Below, piece by piece: positions 34,830 to 47,496 of a DNA stretch of 64,000 nucleotides. A program made the position numbers and the translations under genes. Source of the DNA: Lycorma delicatula (lineage: Eukaryota; Arthropoda; Insecta; Hemiptera; Fulgoridae); the NCBI RefSeq assembly GCF_047948215.1, contig NC_134464.1:31433020-31497019 (forward strand), read 5' to 3'. Each line of letters starts with the position of its first letter. Positions within the stretch are counted from its first letter, which is position 1. The notes under the pieces were generated by a model. That model made no database searches. It was given only the letters and a program-made list of their open reading frames with translations, and had not been told where the DNA came from.

Positions 34830-36980
34830 TAACAAAAAACATACATAACAAAAAGTCATTATCATGAAACTGAAAGATTAGACACTGTAAAATAATTAAA
34901 ACCAGAACCCTTAAACACAGTGGAAACCCTAACGCTAAACAACAAAGAAATTGTAGATAGATTCGAAAAAATGAAAGAGAAATTAAGATCCTAAATTTCA
35001 ACACAACCTGCCACAAAACAATTGTAAAAATTATGGTGCAATATTTTGAAGTCGAACTCAATTGTGAGGAAACAAGAGAGCGATTCCCAGAAATATTACT
35101 AGAACGGCAACATCCGGACTCGGTATCATCGATGTGAGAGAAATTAAATAAATTATTAAAGATTTGAAAAATAATAAAGCTTGTAGAGAAGATTGCATTA
35201 AGGCTGAAACGTGGAAGAATGCAGATGCAAAATACTGTTCAAATACTTAGAAAGTTACCATGGGGATATGGGAGAAGGTGGAATTACCAGAGGAATGTAA
35301 GGTTGCTTTAATTTATCCAATTCATAAAAAAGGAGACGAGAAGGATGTCAGTAACTAACGCGGAATTTCAGTGTTACCTGTTACACACACAAGATAGTTT
35401 CGAAAGCCTTGCTCACCAGACTAGAAAAACAAATGGACCCATGTATAGGAGAATATCAAGAGGAATTTAGGAAAAGTAGATCTTGAGCCGAAGAGATTTT
35501 TAACCTGCAATCGGTAATTAGAAAATATAATGTTTCAAGCAAGAATAGAGTGACCGTCTTTAAGAATTTCATGAAGGCACTTGATTCCATTGACAGAACA
35601 TCATTGTTCAACATACCAACAAAATTTAGTGCAGATGAGAAAACATTGAACTTGTAAGGCTAACCCTAAAAGGAAGAATATTAAAAACAAGGTCATAGGA
35701 GAAATTTCGCAGCCGTTCAGTATTCAGACATTGGAAGGCAAGGAAATGGCATATCTCCATTTCTTTTCAACGTGGGCTTCAAAAAGGTCATTAGGGAATG
35801 GAAGAAAATCTGCGAGTGAAGAATATTAGAATAGGATATGCTGAAGATAGAATGTATCGCTTTTGCAGACGAACTTGCAATCCTGACTGAGGATATAAAA
35901 ACGGCAAAGGAACTATAAAACATTTTGAAGGAGACGGCTGAAAAAACAGATCTAAGGATATCAATCGATAAAACTGAGTAACAAACCTTGGAAAGATTAG
36001 GAAAACAGGGAAATTCAAATAACTTGGTGAAGTAATGCAACTAAATGAATTAGATAGAGGCAAATAAAGCGAAAAGTAAATAAATTGCAGAAGGCAGTTA
36101 ACCATTCAATTTTAAAAAAGGTCTTAATTTTACGGCCTTTACAAAAAAATTATTTAATAAAAAGATGTTATCAACTATGGGAAATATTCAACATTATGCC
36201 ACAGTTGTTAAGCCTGCAGTGCTGTATACTACAGAATGTGTGACTATAATCAGGGGGAAAGACTGAATAATTGGAGTTGGCTGTAAGAAAAATATTAAGA
36301 AAGATACTCAGACCACGAAAAACTGATGAGGGGTGGAGGCTCCGAAATAACGAAAGTTCTATCTCCATACAGACAGATTCACAGACGCCATTCGAAAAAT
36401 AGCCTTCTACGCGTACTTGGCTAGAATGGATGAAAACAGATTTACGAAAAGGATTTTCGAGAAGAAAGGTAAAAGGAACACTAAGAAGATCTCGTGATTG
36501 CAGGGATAAATCAAACAGAAATAAGGGACAGATAGATACATTTAGGAAGAAGATCCTAAATGTATCGGATTTGAATACTAGATCGTGGATACCGGTGTAC
36601 TTTGGTGGTTGGGTTTCAATTAACCACACATCTCAGGAACGGTCGAACTGAGAATGTACAAGACTACACTTCATTTACACTCATACATATCATCCTCATT
36701 CATCCTGTGAAGTAATATCTAAACGGTAGTTACCGGAGGCTAAACAGGAAAAGAAAGAAGGAAGAAGATCCAAGTTTATGAAGTTTTTTAGGAAGGAACT
36801 AGAGAATGTAGCAATAAAAAATGGTCGCAATAAAACAAAAGGAACAACATAGCGTGAAAATGTAGGAGAATTGGAAGAAAAGGAGATCAGCCGAGAATTA
36901 ACTGTTAAACGTGGACCAGCGACGAAAGAAAAAAAAAGGGAAAAAATATTTAAATGTTACGAAATTATCAAAAGACAAAT
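34830..36980 (+). mobile_element. LINE with RT domain, decayed; hosts a truncated SINE
   Basis: Joined plus-strand frames show CEETRERFPEILLERQHPDS, KDLKNNKACREDCIKAETWK, ELPEECKVALIYPIHKKGDE, RGISVLPVT, MDPCIGEYQEEFRKSRS, FFKKAFDS-like sequence, GEISQPFSIQT, and IAFADELAIL (active site, near 35857, with ADD changed to ADE). Then come EYLGEVMQ-like and LYTTECVT blocks. Many stops. SINE S1 is inserted at 36557-36758. Confidence 0.85.
36557..36758 (+). repeat. S1 SINE, 5'-truncated, with inverted filler at the junction
   Basis: S1 sequence begins at about 36566 (CGGATTTGAATACTAGATCG) and ends CTAAACAGGAAAAGAA. A perfect 13-bp target-site duplication AGGAAGAAGATCC brackets it (36544-36556 and 36759-36771). 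Between the left duplication and the SINE lies about 9 nt (TAAATGTAT) that is the reverse complement of the sequence just upstream. Confidence 0.95.
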
Positions 36981-38036
36981 TATAAAAGAATATAATGTGT
37001 AATATTACTTAATAAACAAGCCGAGTTGAATGAAAAAGCTTCTTTTTATAAATCGATTGATGGACGAAGATCGTTCATCAATGCGTAGCATTTGTTACTA
37101 AATGTTCACAAGTCTCTCCTGACCGCTTACTTATTCCATTTAAAATTAAAAGTACAGTATAAAAACAAGGCAATACATTACTGGATACAAAACATTGTTA
37201 CTGTAAAAATAATAACTGAATAATTACGACTGATACAATTAAACATATATTCTTACATTATTTTATAGTTATAAAATATTATTAAAATCAGGCGTTACGA
37301 ATGAATTTAATTTTTTCTAAACATAAAAATGATTATTTTAGATTTGCATATAATTTTTTGATTATATTATTTATTTTACGATTAAATAATATTAAAAAAA
37401 ATTTAATGCTTACGATTTAAGAAAACGATGTTATATGTTTGAGTTTTACAATTATACGTAAAACTCAAACATATAATTTATAAATTTAGAATAAACGCAT
37501 ATCTAAAATGTACAAACAATTTGTTTTTATAGCAAACGCGATAAAGTAAAACTCAATTTTATTGCGATAAACAATTGATTTTCTTTATAAAACATTATAC
37601 AAAACCATTGATTTGATATAACAGGAAAAAATCTGGTAAAAATTAAACGATTTTTTTTTTTTGGAATTTTTCAGCGTATTAAAAATGCCATACCTCACCG
37701 CGATTCGAACCCGAAACATGAAGATATGAAAGGCTGAGACGCTACCACTTCGCCACGGAGATCGGTGTAAAAAAAGTATGTAAATATGCAAATAAATAAT
37801 TGTATAAAAAAAAAAATCATTCAACTCCTTGAATATAGTTTGATATATAGGTTTCATGATGATCATATCTCCCCATCTCGTTGACAAGTTGTAAAAAAAA
37901 AAAAATTAAATAGTATCAATAATTCATATTCAAAAGACATCGTGCAAAATTTCAATTTCATAAAAATTGGTAAATTCAGTCTGAAGATGAGAAAAATGAT
38001 AACCGACGAATGAACAAAAAAAAAACAAAATTAATC
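36981..38036. other. AT-rich stretch with a perfect 19-bp hairpin
   Basis: Mostly featureless. 37431-37449 and 37458-37476 are exact inverted repeats (arm TTATATGTTTGAGTTTTAC, 8-nt loop). Confidence 0.7.
37676..37768 (-). repeat. tRNA-derived SINE, family S2, copy 2
   Basis: The minus strand reads CACCGATCTCCGTGGCGAAG, then TGGTAGCGTCTCAGCCTTTC and GGGTTCGAATCGCGGTGAGG. A and B boxes are recognisable; no cloverleaf. Confidence 0.75.
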
Positions 38037-38170
38037 TAAAAAAGGTCTTAATTTTACGGCCTTTAAAAAAAAAATTATTTAATAACAATTGGTTATCATG
38101 GATGGGTAATATTCGGCATTACGCCACAGTAGTTAGGTCTGCAGTGCTGTACACTACAGAATGTGTAACT
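38037..38170 (+). mobile_element. Short second copy of a LINE segment
   Basis: Matches 36115-36245 of the preceding LINE closely: AAAGGTCTTAATTTTACGGC, GCATTACGCCACAGTAGTTA and GTGCTGTACACTACAGAATG. An isolated fragment. Confidence 0.85.
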
Positions 38171-38889
38171 AATCGAGGTTATGTGCCCCTAAACGGAGGA
38201 TATTCTCTATTTCTGAATGAAATTTTCAAAATACATAACCGAAGTGACATACTAATGTAATTGAATCATTTAATAAAACAAAAATGTCCTCTTGAATCCA
38301 AAAATGATAAAAATGTTTATTATGCCCTCATCCCTTTATGGAGGGTTTTTAAAAAAATTATCACCCCTTTTCAGTAAAATTTTAATAAAAGGGTATCGAA
38401 AATTAAATGGTATGCATTCTGCCGGAATTTTTCAACGGAAAAATTGTATTTTTTACTAAGAGGGAGGGTCATGAATCAACAAGATCTGCAAAAAAATAAG
38501 CTGCATCGCATAAGTGAATTGACTAACGTAATATTCAGGTAACCGAGTAACTTAAAAGGTAACGCCTCTAGTAAAATTTCAAACCTATAATTTCCAAAAC
38601 GGTTCATACAGTTTTATGAAATTTGAACTATATTTTTACCGTTAGAAAGAATATTTTAACATAAGTAAAATTTAAACGAAATAATTAAAAAAAGAAATTG
38701 ATATAAATCCTGGTCAGAGATATCAAGGTGGGTAGAAGACGGTAAGAGATTAAAATAAGATAAATACAGTAGACAAAGCGGAGGAAGCGTTGAATGATAG
38801 AAAAGTAGGAAGATAAAATGATGAGTGTTCATTTCCCTGGCAGGAGTCAGCATGTAGCCGTCCTACAATCCCTTATTTTCTTTTACATT
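38171..38889. other. AT-rich repeat-like sequence, unassigned
   Basis: Includes CCAAAACGGTTCATACAG (38594) in the style of other non-coding repeats of the window. No gene. Confidence 0.4.
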
Positions 38890-39420
38890 TAAAAGGAAGC
38901 GGACCATATTTTTTAACTTTTAAAAGCTGAAAAAAGTTGTAATACTTTCCTCACATTATTTATTTATTTTTATGTAGTGGAAAAGTAATGATACATGAAA
39001 ATAAACCAAAAAATAAGTTTAAAAAAAAATATTAAAAAAATTGACATTTTTAAATTTTGATTGGTGTCTCCATCCCTAATATTGCCCCCAAAGTATTTTT
39101 TTTTTTTTTTGCCATTTGCACAGTTACTTTGCATAAGAAAACGTAAAAAAATTCGGTAAAATAATATGCAAAAATTAAAAAAAAAAAACATTTTTTCGGT
39201 TTCAGGGGAAGGGGGAATTCTGAAACAAAATTTCTTTAAAACTATTAATATAAGCATGTACTCATGTACTTAACTTAACATAAAAGTGGGGTTATGTTAG
39301 CAAAATTTTGAAAAAATTGACTCCAAAAAACTATCTACCCCACCCACTGGATATATCGACCCGAAAATTTTACCAACAAATTGTCTTATATGATCTAGTT
39401 TTATATGATGCCAGGAAATA
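38890..39420 (+). repeat. Repeat family C, copy 2
   Basis: Carries GTAATACTTTCCTCACATTA, TATTTATTTTTATGTAGTGG and AATGATACATGAAAA in the same order as 22606-23250. Confidence 0.72.
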
Positions 39421-39955
39421 AAAATAACCATTATTGATTCAAATAATCACAACTTGACAAACAAAAATAGAATCGGAAAACTGCAGGTCGAAAAAAAGCT
39501 TAATATTTGGAGGAGAAAATGAAAAACTTAATCGGGACATTATTTATACTTTTTTCCAATAAATTCTAAAAAGTAATAAAAAAAGGGTATTTCTAAAATT
39601 GAGCAAAAAATTTTACTTTTGTTTTTTGAAGAAAATTTTCGATAATGAAATAAAATTGCGTACCCTATCAGCAGGGGAGGGGAAAATTACCCCCACCATA
39701 TTACTATTAATACGGATTTTATAACACTATTTACAAATTGATTATGATTTAAAATAAGGTCTAAAAATAAAAATATATAAACAATTACTCTGAAAGAAGT
39801 CAAATGCTTTCTATTTTTAAAAACTGTTTTTTTTTTACAAAATGACTAATAACGTGAAAAAATTACAAAGAAAATAGATGAGTTACTTTTCTTGTAAAAT
39901 GGTCACCCAAATAATCATACAAATTAATCAAGACTGGAAAATTTATACTCATTTT
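39421..39955. other. AT-rich stretch, nothing recognised
   Basis: No signal that I can name. Confidence 0.5.
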
Positions 39956-40634
39956 ACTTCCTTGTACGAACTAAAGGAAGTATTGTGATCGCGAAAAATT
40001 TCGGTTTTCAGATTTCAACGGAAATATTCACTTTGACCATCCCTGAATCCATTTTGACTAGTTTTGGCGTGACTTCTGTACGTACGTATGTATCTCGCAT
40101 AACTCAAAAACGATTAGCCGTAGGATGTTGGAATTTATGGATTTAGGACTGTTGTAAAATCTAGTTGTACCCCTCCCCTTTTGACTGCAATCGACTGGAC
40201 CAAAAAAAACCCAAAATACAAAAACATCTGAATTTTGGACTTTTTCTTAACCGCAGAAGCACTTATTGAGAGAGCTTTTAAACGATATATCAAAAGCGGT
40301 ACTTATTTTCATTGGTTCCAGAGTTATAACCAAATAAAATTTTAATTAATGAAATATTTAAAAATTAAAAGGGGAAGACACATCGATTCGAATCAGACCT
40401 CATCTCCTTTATTTAACTTTTTTTTAAATTTAAATATATTGATTTGTTAATAATTATTACCCTCAGATTATAAAAAGGTTTTTACGATAAATAATAACTC
40501 GATAAAAAAAATATGAAAAAAAATATCAGAAGTTATTAATGAAATAAAATTTTATGTACTTTTCATTTTAGAAAATGTGCATATGTAATTTAATTGGTAC
40601 AAGGAACTCAAGTGGTGTCTTTCACATATTTTTT
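39956..40634 (+). repeat. Repeat family A, copy 3
   Basis: Starts ACTTCCTTGTACGAACTAAA and includes CTCAAAAACGATTAGCCGTA and GCAATCGACTGGACCAAAA. Its far end has GGTACAAGGAACTCAAGTGG. Both ends of the family are present. Confidence 0.88.
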
Positions 40635-42035
40635 AAGCAATAATATTCCTTATTATGATCTTAATCGAATAATACTATAGTTTAATACTAATAACATTGG
40701 ACGAATATTTACAATTAATAAAAGTATATGAAATCGGGTATAGATAGGTTCAATCTGGTCAGAAGATACAATCTTGTCTTCTGAAAGGTAACTCGTCTAT
40801 AAGAATCTAAAAACTCTGGGCATCTGGCTCCCTTTTAAACTTCCTCACTCACTCGCACTTTCTCTCTCTCACACACCCGTGCGCACTCCTCTCCAAACCC
40901 GCGCGCAAGCGACGCACACACATACAAAACAGAGAACTTCATTTATCTTTGTTCCGTGATGACCTAAAAAAAAAATCACAGTTTGGCAAGATTTACTGTT
41001 CAATATAATGACATACCCTTTGTCCACGCGACTACGCCGCCTTTTTCCTTTCTAAATTTGGGATCATTCATTCTAGCAAAAAAAAATTACTATTCCTTCT
41101 TTTTTTCATTGGCTATCTCACTCACTCTTTAACAAACCGATATGCCGATCTCATTACCTGTAAAATTAAAATTTATCTTTAGTTATCTTACAACCGACTC
41201 GATTTTTTTAAGAACTGAAAAAAGTAACAATAATCAATTCTATTTTCCTACCCGACATAATTAGGATACCTGTTTTATAACGATGTCACTTTTGTCTATC
41301 TAACAATACTTTTCTGTTATACCTAATTTTAATAATTGTTAGTTGAAGGGAAAGAAAACTATTTTGAAAGGTCAAAACATCTAACAAAAACAAAGGTTGA
41401 TAATTGAAAGGAAATAAACAAAGAAGAAAAAACTAATAACACAAAGTGAAAATTATTCCTCATTATTCTGCCTTCATTTTTTTTAAACAATGAAGGGAGA
41501 ATAAACAAAAAACAAACGTGCAAGGTGTAATCATATATCCTTACACTTTTTAGTTAGGTGTAAATTAGTTAGAAATAAACAATAAACATAAAGCATATAA
41601 TAAACCCCCCTATAATACATATAAAATAATAACAAAGGAAATGTTTTTTAAAATGTCCTCCAATATCTTTTTTAAAACTAAGTTTTCTTTTTCACTAGAA
41701 AATCATTTATAAATAAAATAACACATTTAAGGATATCCTCAAATTATACTTACGCTTATAAACATTAAAAAAAAAAAATATATTTCAGTTGATTTTATGA
41801 GTTAAAAAAAAAAATATATATATATATAACTTATGCTTAGTCACACAGCCTTACGTAATAATGCTTTCATATACTCTTTTTCTAGTAAGCCTGGCATAAG
41901 GTGCTTTACTATTATGGATGGTTACGTCATTATTGTAAATTATTTGTAATTCATGTCCGGTTCATGGCACCTTATTACTTCGCTCTATCTCTCTCTCTCT
42001 CATACACATACACACACCCACCTATATATATAAAT
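40635..42035. other. AT-rich stretch with a pyrimidine/CpG-rich patch
   Basis: Positions about 40845-40925 are unusual here: CACTTTCTCTCTCTCACACA, then CCCGCGCGCAAGCGACGCAC. The rest is AT-rich with no gene. Confidence 0.5.
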
Positions 42036-43742
42036 ACAGGTGTATTAAGAATTTCTCCCGGGAATTTCATTACCTATTCTACCTGCGAAAATATTGGGAA
42101 ACGTTCATATAAACATATGTTCTAAAATGCTTCAATGTAGCAAGTTACGGCTAGAAAAAGATTTTGCTCGGATATCAGTTACCCCGGTGAAATAGGTCGT
42201 ACTGAAATTTTTAAAACGTTAATTATAAAGGGGAGAAATAGTGAATTATTATTGTTTTCCCTAAAAAATCGAATAAAGCAAGTTCCAGAACTGTATTTGT
42301 CGTAGTTTTTTTTTTTTAAATCTGAGGTAAAAACCAAAACATTGGGGTAAAAAACTTTTTTTTATGTTTAACATACAATAATCTTTGTTAAATGGGAAAT
42401 AAACACGTAAAAATTAAAAAAAAAAGCTTGTAGAGAATTTAATTCTGAACAAAATGGTATAAGTTGAATAAAACAAAATAAGATTTTAAAAATTCGAATT
42501 TTCATTTTATTTAAAGGTTGTACATTATAACCTTTCTCAGAAAAGTACTTTTTTAATGTTGACAAATGTTTACATTAAAAAAAGTTATTTTTGGTTTTGT
42601 AAAAACAATTTTTTTCTTAAAAAAACAGGAAATTACACAACAATTGTAAAATAAAAATAAATGAAAGTAAAATTATTTAGATAATAATTTTTTTATTAGT
42701 GACAAATGTACAATAAATTATTATTTAAAACTTATTATTTCAAAGTTGGTAATAAAATAACACTACTAATCAACAATGAGCAATCCTATATTAGTATTTA
42801 AAACATTCTGTAAGATATATTAAATATAACGGGTACTGCGAACTGTGCTGTCGTTAGCGAACATTTTCTGTGAAGTTTTTGCGCTGAGACGCAAAGTAAA
42901 ATTCCAGTACGATGACGCGCCTCCCTACTTCTCTTGGACCGTTTCCACTCACTTAAATCATCATTACTCTGAGAAGTCGGTCATAGAGGTCTACATTCCT
43001 GGCTACCAAGATCGCATCTTACAAACCTTTAGATTTTTGCGTCTGATGAAAAATATTGTGTAAAAAACAAACAAAAAAAAACCCATTCTCGTGAGAAATT
43101 AATTGTTCGCATTGTGGATGCAACTGAGTAACTTAAGGAGAGCCCTGAAAGACTAAAAAGATAACAAAATAGTATAGAAGAGTGCCAAGAAATGTGTTTA
43201 AAATGACAGACTCATTTTTAAACATTTATTATAAACTGGTAAATATAATGCACTTTGGTTTAGTGTAGTGTTTTTAAATAAAATTCCAAGTTTTCTAACC
43301 TTTCTTTGTTTTATTTAACTTATCTTAAACCATATTGTTCACAATTAAATTGTCTACAAGTTTTGTTAAAAGTTTTTATGTGTTTATTGCCCATTTAACA
43401 AAGTTATTGTACGTCAAAAATAAAATAAAAACCAGTGTTTTTGCACCAATTTATTAATTTTCATCCCAGATTTCTCAAAAATTATAGCAGATACAGTTCT
43501 GGGACCTATTTTATTTGATTTTTCAGGTCAGTAACCATAATAAATCACCAGTTCTGTCTCTTAATTAACGTCCGAAAAATTTCAGTAAAACCTCATTTCA
43601 TCTGGGTAGCTGAAATCCGAGTGAAATCTTTTACTAGCCGTAACTCGCAAACGAAGCATTTCAGAAAAAAATTTAGATGATTTTTTTTTTCACGAGAGAA
43701 TAGGTCATGAAAGTCCCAGGAAAACTTCGTGATACACTGAAC
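42036..43742. mobile_element. Tc1/mariner-like element with ~0.48-kb inverted ends
   Basis: Left arm 42036-42520 and right arm 43258-43742 are collinear inverted repeats. The outer ends read ACAGGTGTATTAAGAATTTC and, inverted, TTCAGTGTATCACGAAG. Shared inner blocks include AGTTACGGCTAG, CCAGAACTGTAT, TACAATAA(T/C)TTTGTTAAATGGG and CTTGTAGA(G/C)AATTTAATT. The ~740-bp centre holds transposase remains (42845-43190). Related arms occur at 51526-52347 and 53838-54354. Inverted ends of this length recall Tc3-type elements. Confidence 0.88.
42845..43190 (+). pseudogene. Transposase relic inside the long-terminal-repeat element
   Basis: FQYDDAPPYFSWTVSTHLNH (second catalytic Asp region, family form QxDxAPPHF) is followed by a garbled PW.PRSPDL region, RLMKNIV, then, after a frameshift, ELIVRIVDAT and, across a stop, KRIVEECQEMC-like sequence. 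Only the C-terminal third of a mariner-like transposase remains. Confidence 0.72.
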
Positions 43743-44389
43743 ATTTTTTTTTGAAGTCAAACGAAATTTTGGTAGAAATTATATTATTCGGCGCTTCTAT
43801 CGTAAACAGTTTTAATTTATTACTCAGGATGGTAACAACAGACAACATTTTTTTTTTCTATACAGCTGCCTCGATTTTTATTAACTTTACTGATCACCCA
43901 CGGTCTTTTTACTAATACTGATCCCAGCGATTAAATCAGTAAATATTATTATAATTGCTGATGACGGATAGTGCCTTAGTTTGATATTTTCAATTGTAGT
44001 TACAGGAAAGTTGTTTAAAATACTTTAATTTTTAAATAAATATTTCGTTAAAATAAAATATATTTAGTTAGAAAAAACAGTTTTTCAGGTGTTGAACCCA
44101 AAGTTAAAAAGTTGATTGGAAAGTTTTTGAAATCGTAAACCTTATTTTTTTCGTTAAAATGTTTTGATACAAAATTTACAGAAATGTCCTACCACGTCCT
44201 ATTTCCGAGTAATTGTTAACCTTTCTACCTGTTAACATGTTTTGAATTACCTGAAATTGTTTACCTGGCTTTACTGGATATTCCCACCGCATTCTACCGG
44301 CCTTTCGTTACGTTTCTTTAAAGTTTAGTTTGATTCTAACAAGTCTTTTAATAATTTTGTTTACTAACAGTTTTCCCGTTTTATATAAA
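43743..44389. other. AT-rich stretch, nothing recognised
   Basis: No signal that I can name. Confidence 0.5.
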
Positions 44390-45986
44390 ATGTCAAATTC
44401 TAATCATCGAAGTTGCAAAACTCCAGCGGAAAAGTTTTGTTATATAAAAGGAAGATTTACTTTAAAATCACAGACAAGATCTATATCGCAGGAAGTCAAA
44501 AAGCCTAATTTTTGTATTTTAGATGCCAAATTGAAGATCCGTTGCGCTCCTTATATTTGCTGCGTTAGTTATAACGTAAATCTAGTGCAGTGGATACATG
44601 AAAAAATTCTATGTCGTATCCTGTTTTTATGGTACGGTAAGTGATTGCCACTTTTGCATTATTAAAACAGAGGGGTATTCAAAAAAACCAAAAGGAAAAA
44701 TTGAGAATCCAAATTTGCCTTTACCAATATGGCCCATCCTCAGCCAGGAATTAACAGTGCCGATTGCGCCTTTTAACTTGAAGAACTTTACGTTTCCCGG
44801 CGATTCATATTCTTCATCAGGATTTGATTCATAACTTCATGAGGCCATTAATAATGAACCTACATTTTTATCCACCATCAGTGAGTTTCATTTAATAACC
44901 CAAAACAAATTATACGATTTGATACCTGACCTGGGTTTGACAAAACAAAAAACCGAACTTCTTATTTTCAAAGTTCAACAGTCGAACCTGATAGATAAAA
45001 ACACAAGTGTTTCAATTTACCGAAAAATGAATATAACAATATTCAACATTTTATAAAATGGAAGGATCGCTATGCGTCTGTTACTATATTGATGGTTTAA
45101 TGAATGGACTTAATATGGAACATATACCGAGTGGGATATTTTCATAGTTTCATCTAAATACACCCTAAAGCAGTCTTGCTTCATAATGGAAACCGAAAAA
45201 CCATCTATTCCTTTAGCTCATTCATTTACAATGAAAGAAAAATATGATAACTTGGCTACCAAACTAATTGAAGTTAAATACGAACATCAGTGGAATATGT
45301 GTGGAGATTTGAAAGTGAAAGATGTATTGGCTTCAAGGGGTTTTTATAAAATTGTTGTTTTTTATGTCTATGCGGCAGTCAGGCAACACAAGAACATTTC
45401 TTAAGAAACAGCGGCCTCATATAACTTCTTTTGAATCAGATACTTCAAATATAAAATATGCTCCCTTCGTTCATAAAAAAAAAGGTGCTTCTCCCGCCTC
45501 TCCATGTTAAGGTTGGACTAATGAAAAACTTTGTTAAAGCTATGAGTAAAGAATGTAATTAATGGTTTCACGTTCTTAAAAGAAGTATTTTCCCAGTTAA
45601 GTGAGGCAAAACTAAAAGAAGGCATCTTTAGTGGACCTAAATAAGGAAACTTTTAATTAATCCTTTTAAAAAAATAAAATAAATGACAAAGAATTGGCAG
45701 CTTGGAAATGTTTTGTAAGTGTAGTGAGTGGATTTCTGAGTAATAAGAAGGACGAAAACTATAAATAGATGAACTCTTAAAAGCCTATGAATTACTAGGA
45801 TGTTGCATTTGCTAAAATATGCCTTTTTTGAATACTCATTTGGATTATTTCCGGAATATTTAGGTGCAGTATGTGACGAACAAGGAGAGAAATTTCATCA
45901 GGACAATGGAAACACAATACTAGGGACATTGGAACCGATCTATGAAAGGCGACTACTGCTGGTTTTTAAAAATAAATTTTACTGAA
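44390..45986 (+). pseudogene. Decayed copy of a multicopy invertebrate ORF
   Basis: The start ATG is followed by CKTPAEKFCYIKGRFTLKSQ, WAPYICCVS-like sequence, SDCHFCIIKTEGYSKK and NPNLPLPIWPILSQELTVPI. Then, across frameshifts, come LKAVLLHNGN, IPLAHSFTMKEKYDNLATKL, NMCGDLKVKDVL, EAKLKEGIFSGP, LGAVCDEQGEKFHQD and final remains. From memory, this block order belongs to a highly multicopy, unnamed invertebrate protein family (paired cysteines, a GDLKV block, a GERFHQD block) that behaves like a transposon passenger or transposase. I do not know its superfamily. At least six frame breaks; not functional. Confidence 0.72.
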
Positions 45987-47496
45987 TACAAAAGAAATAA
46001 GTGAAATATTTTGTCACTGTATTGTACCTTTATGTAACATTTTCCTTTTTTTTTATTGCATAAGGTCCTTAATAAATCGTCTTTAATTAGATTTAACATG
46101 TTTTAGATGTAAATATAATATATTTTTTATTCGATATACATTACGTGGCAAAAATATGTCGTCTTCTGATTTTAATCAAACCCCGAACCCCTGTAAACAA
46201 AAAAACTTACGTGTTACATTATTTTGCATATCGCTTTCAAATTTAGGGCCATCCTGATCTCCATAGGGGAAGACGCCGTCCACCACCCATCCATTTATTC
46301 AAGTAAAATATTTTACTACCAAGCAGAATATTCCTACATGTTTCATCAATTTTAACCTTAAAATTAAAAAAAAAAAACTTCTTTATGATAACAGAATGCA
46401 TTACGCTTAATATTTGCAAGGTCCACCCAACCTGTCTAGTTGATAGATATACATCCTGCTTAAGTAGATAAGGAAGTCTAAATAAGATATGCTATTAAGC
46501 CTTAATATCTGTATTCCGAAAAGAAATATAATAAATACTACTTTAATAATTCACTCGCGTAGATAATTATGGATGTGATTTGTAATCATAATTTAAATTT
46601 AAAATTAATTTCCGACTACTTGTTATTGTAAGTGAATGAGTGGGTATAAATTTGTGAATAAATATCATGGTATGTGACATACTGTATTTCATTTCGAAGG
46701 AACATCATTATAGGGAGTTACTTTACAGAAATTACTTGTAAATAAGTACGTTAGATGACAAAAGAAATCGTTGTAAGCCATATGAGGAGAAAATCAATCA
46801 CCTTAGAAAATTACAGAATTACATAGCACAGATCTCAGAATAACAAGCATACCATGTTAAGATTACGATATAAAAAACTAAATGAAGAGTGAAGCGGTTT
46901 CCCGTTGAAACCACTTCAGTCTGGTAAAGATGTCAATGTTTACCACTGTAAATAGTAGTACAGTGATCACGTATATATTAATTATTAATGTATTTTAAAA
47001 ATAAATATTTATTAAAATCAACGTAATATTACATATTACGAGCTGAAGTACTAATTCTTGTTACGGGCAAATAATGAATCTTTTATGTTTTGCCTTTGTA
47101 TACTTTTGCCACCACGTGCTAAGTAATCCTTAAGCTTTCTCCCAATTAAAGATAAATTATAATTCCGCAGTTTCCATCTATACCATTATAAATAAAATTT
47201 TCGGTTATTTTCAAGGAAAAAATTTGAGGCAAAATCCAGTTTTACTCCGTTAACAGATGGTTAAAAGGGAAAAGTGTCTAGTATATTTTTAGAAATTGTT
47301 GAATTTATTACTTTAAACTTCTAACGCATCAATCATAGAAGATATAAAGATTTTCAGGGATTCCTAATCTCATTTAATCCTCTTAGAGTGAAATTATTGA
47401 GATTTTTTGTTATAAACATTTTTTAAACATTCCAGTGTTGCATCTCAACTTGAACATTGAATGAGATACGCTACGTATAATATCCGTACAAATATG
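45987..47496. other. AT-rich stretch, no gene recognised
   Basis: A slightly GC-richer patch near 46240-46300 (GGGGAAGACGCCGTCCACCA) could be an old repeat. Otherwise nothing. Confidence 0.45.

Noticed and set aside
36171..36629. 152-codon minus-strand frame
   Set aside because: Antisense of the LINE and SINE on the plus strand; the peptide matches nothing, while the plus strand shows known RT blocks.
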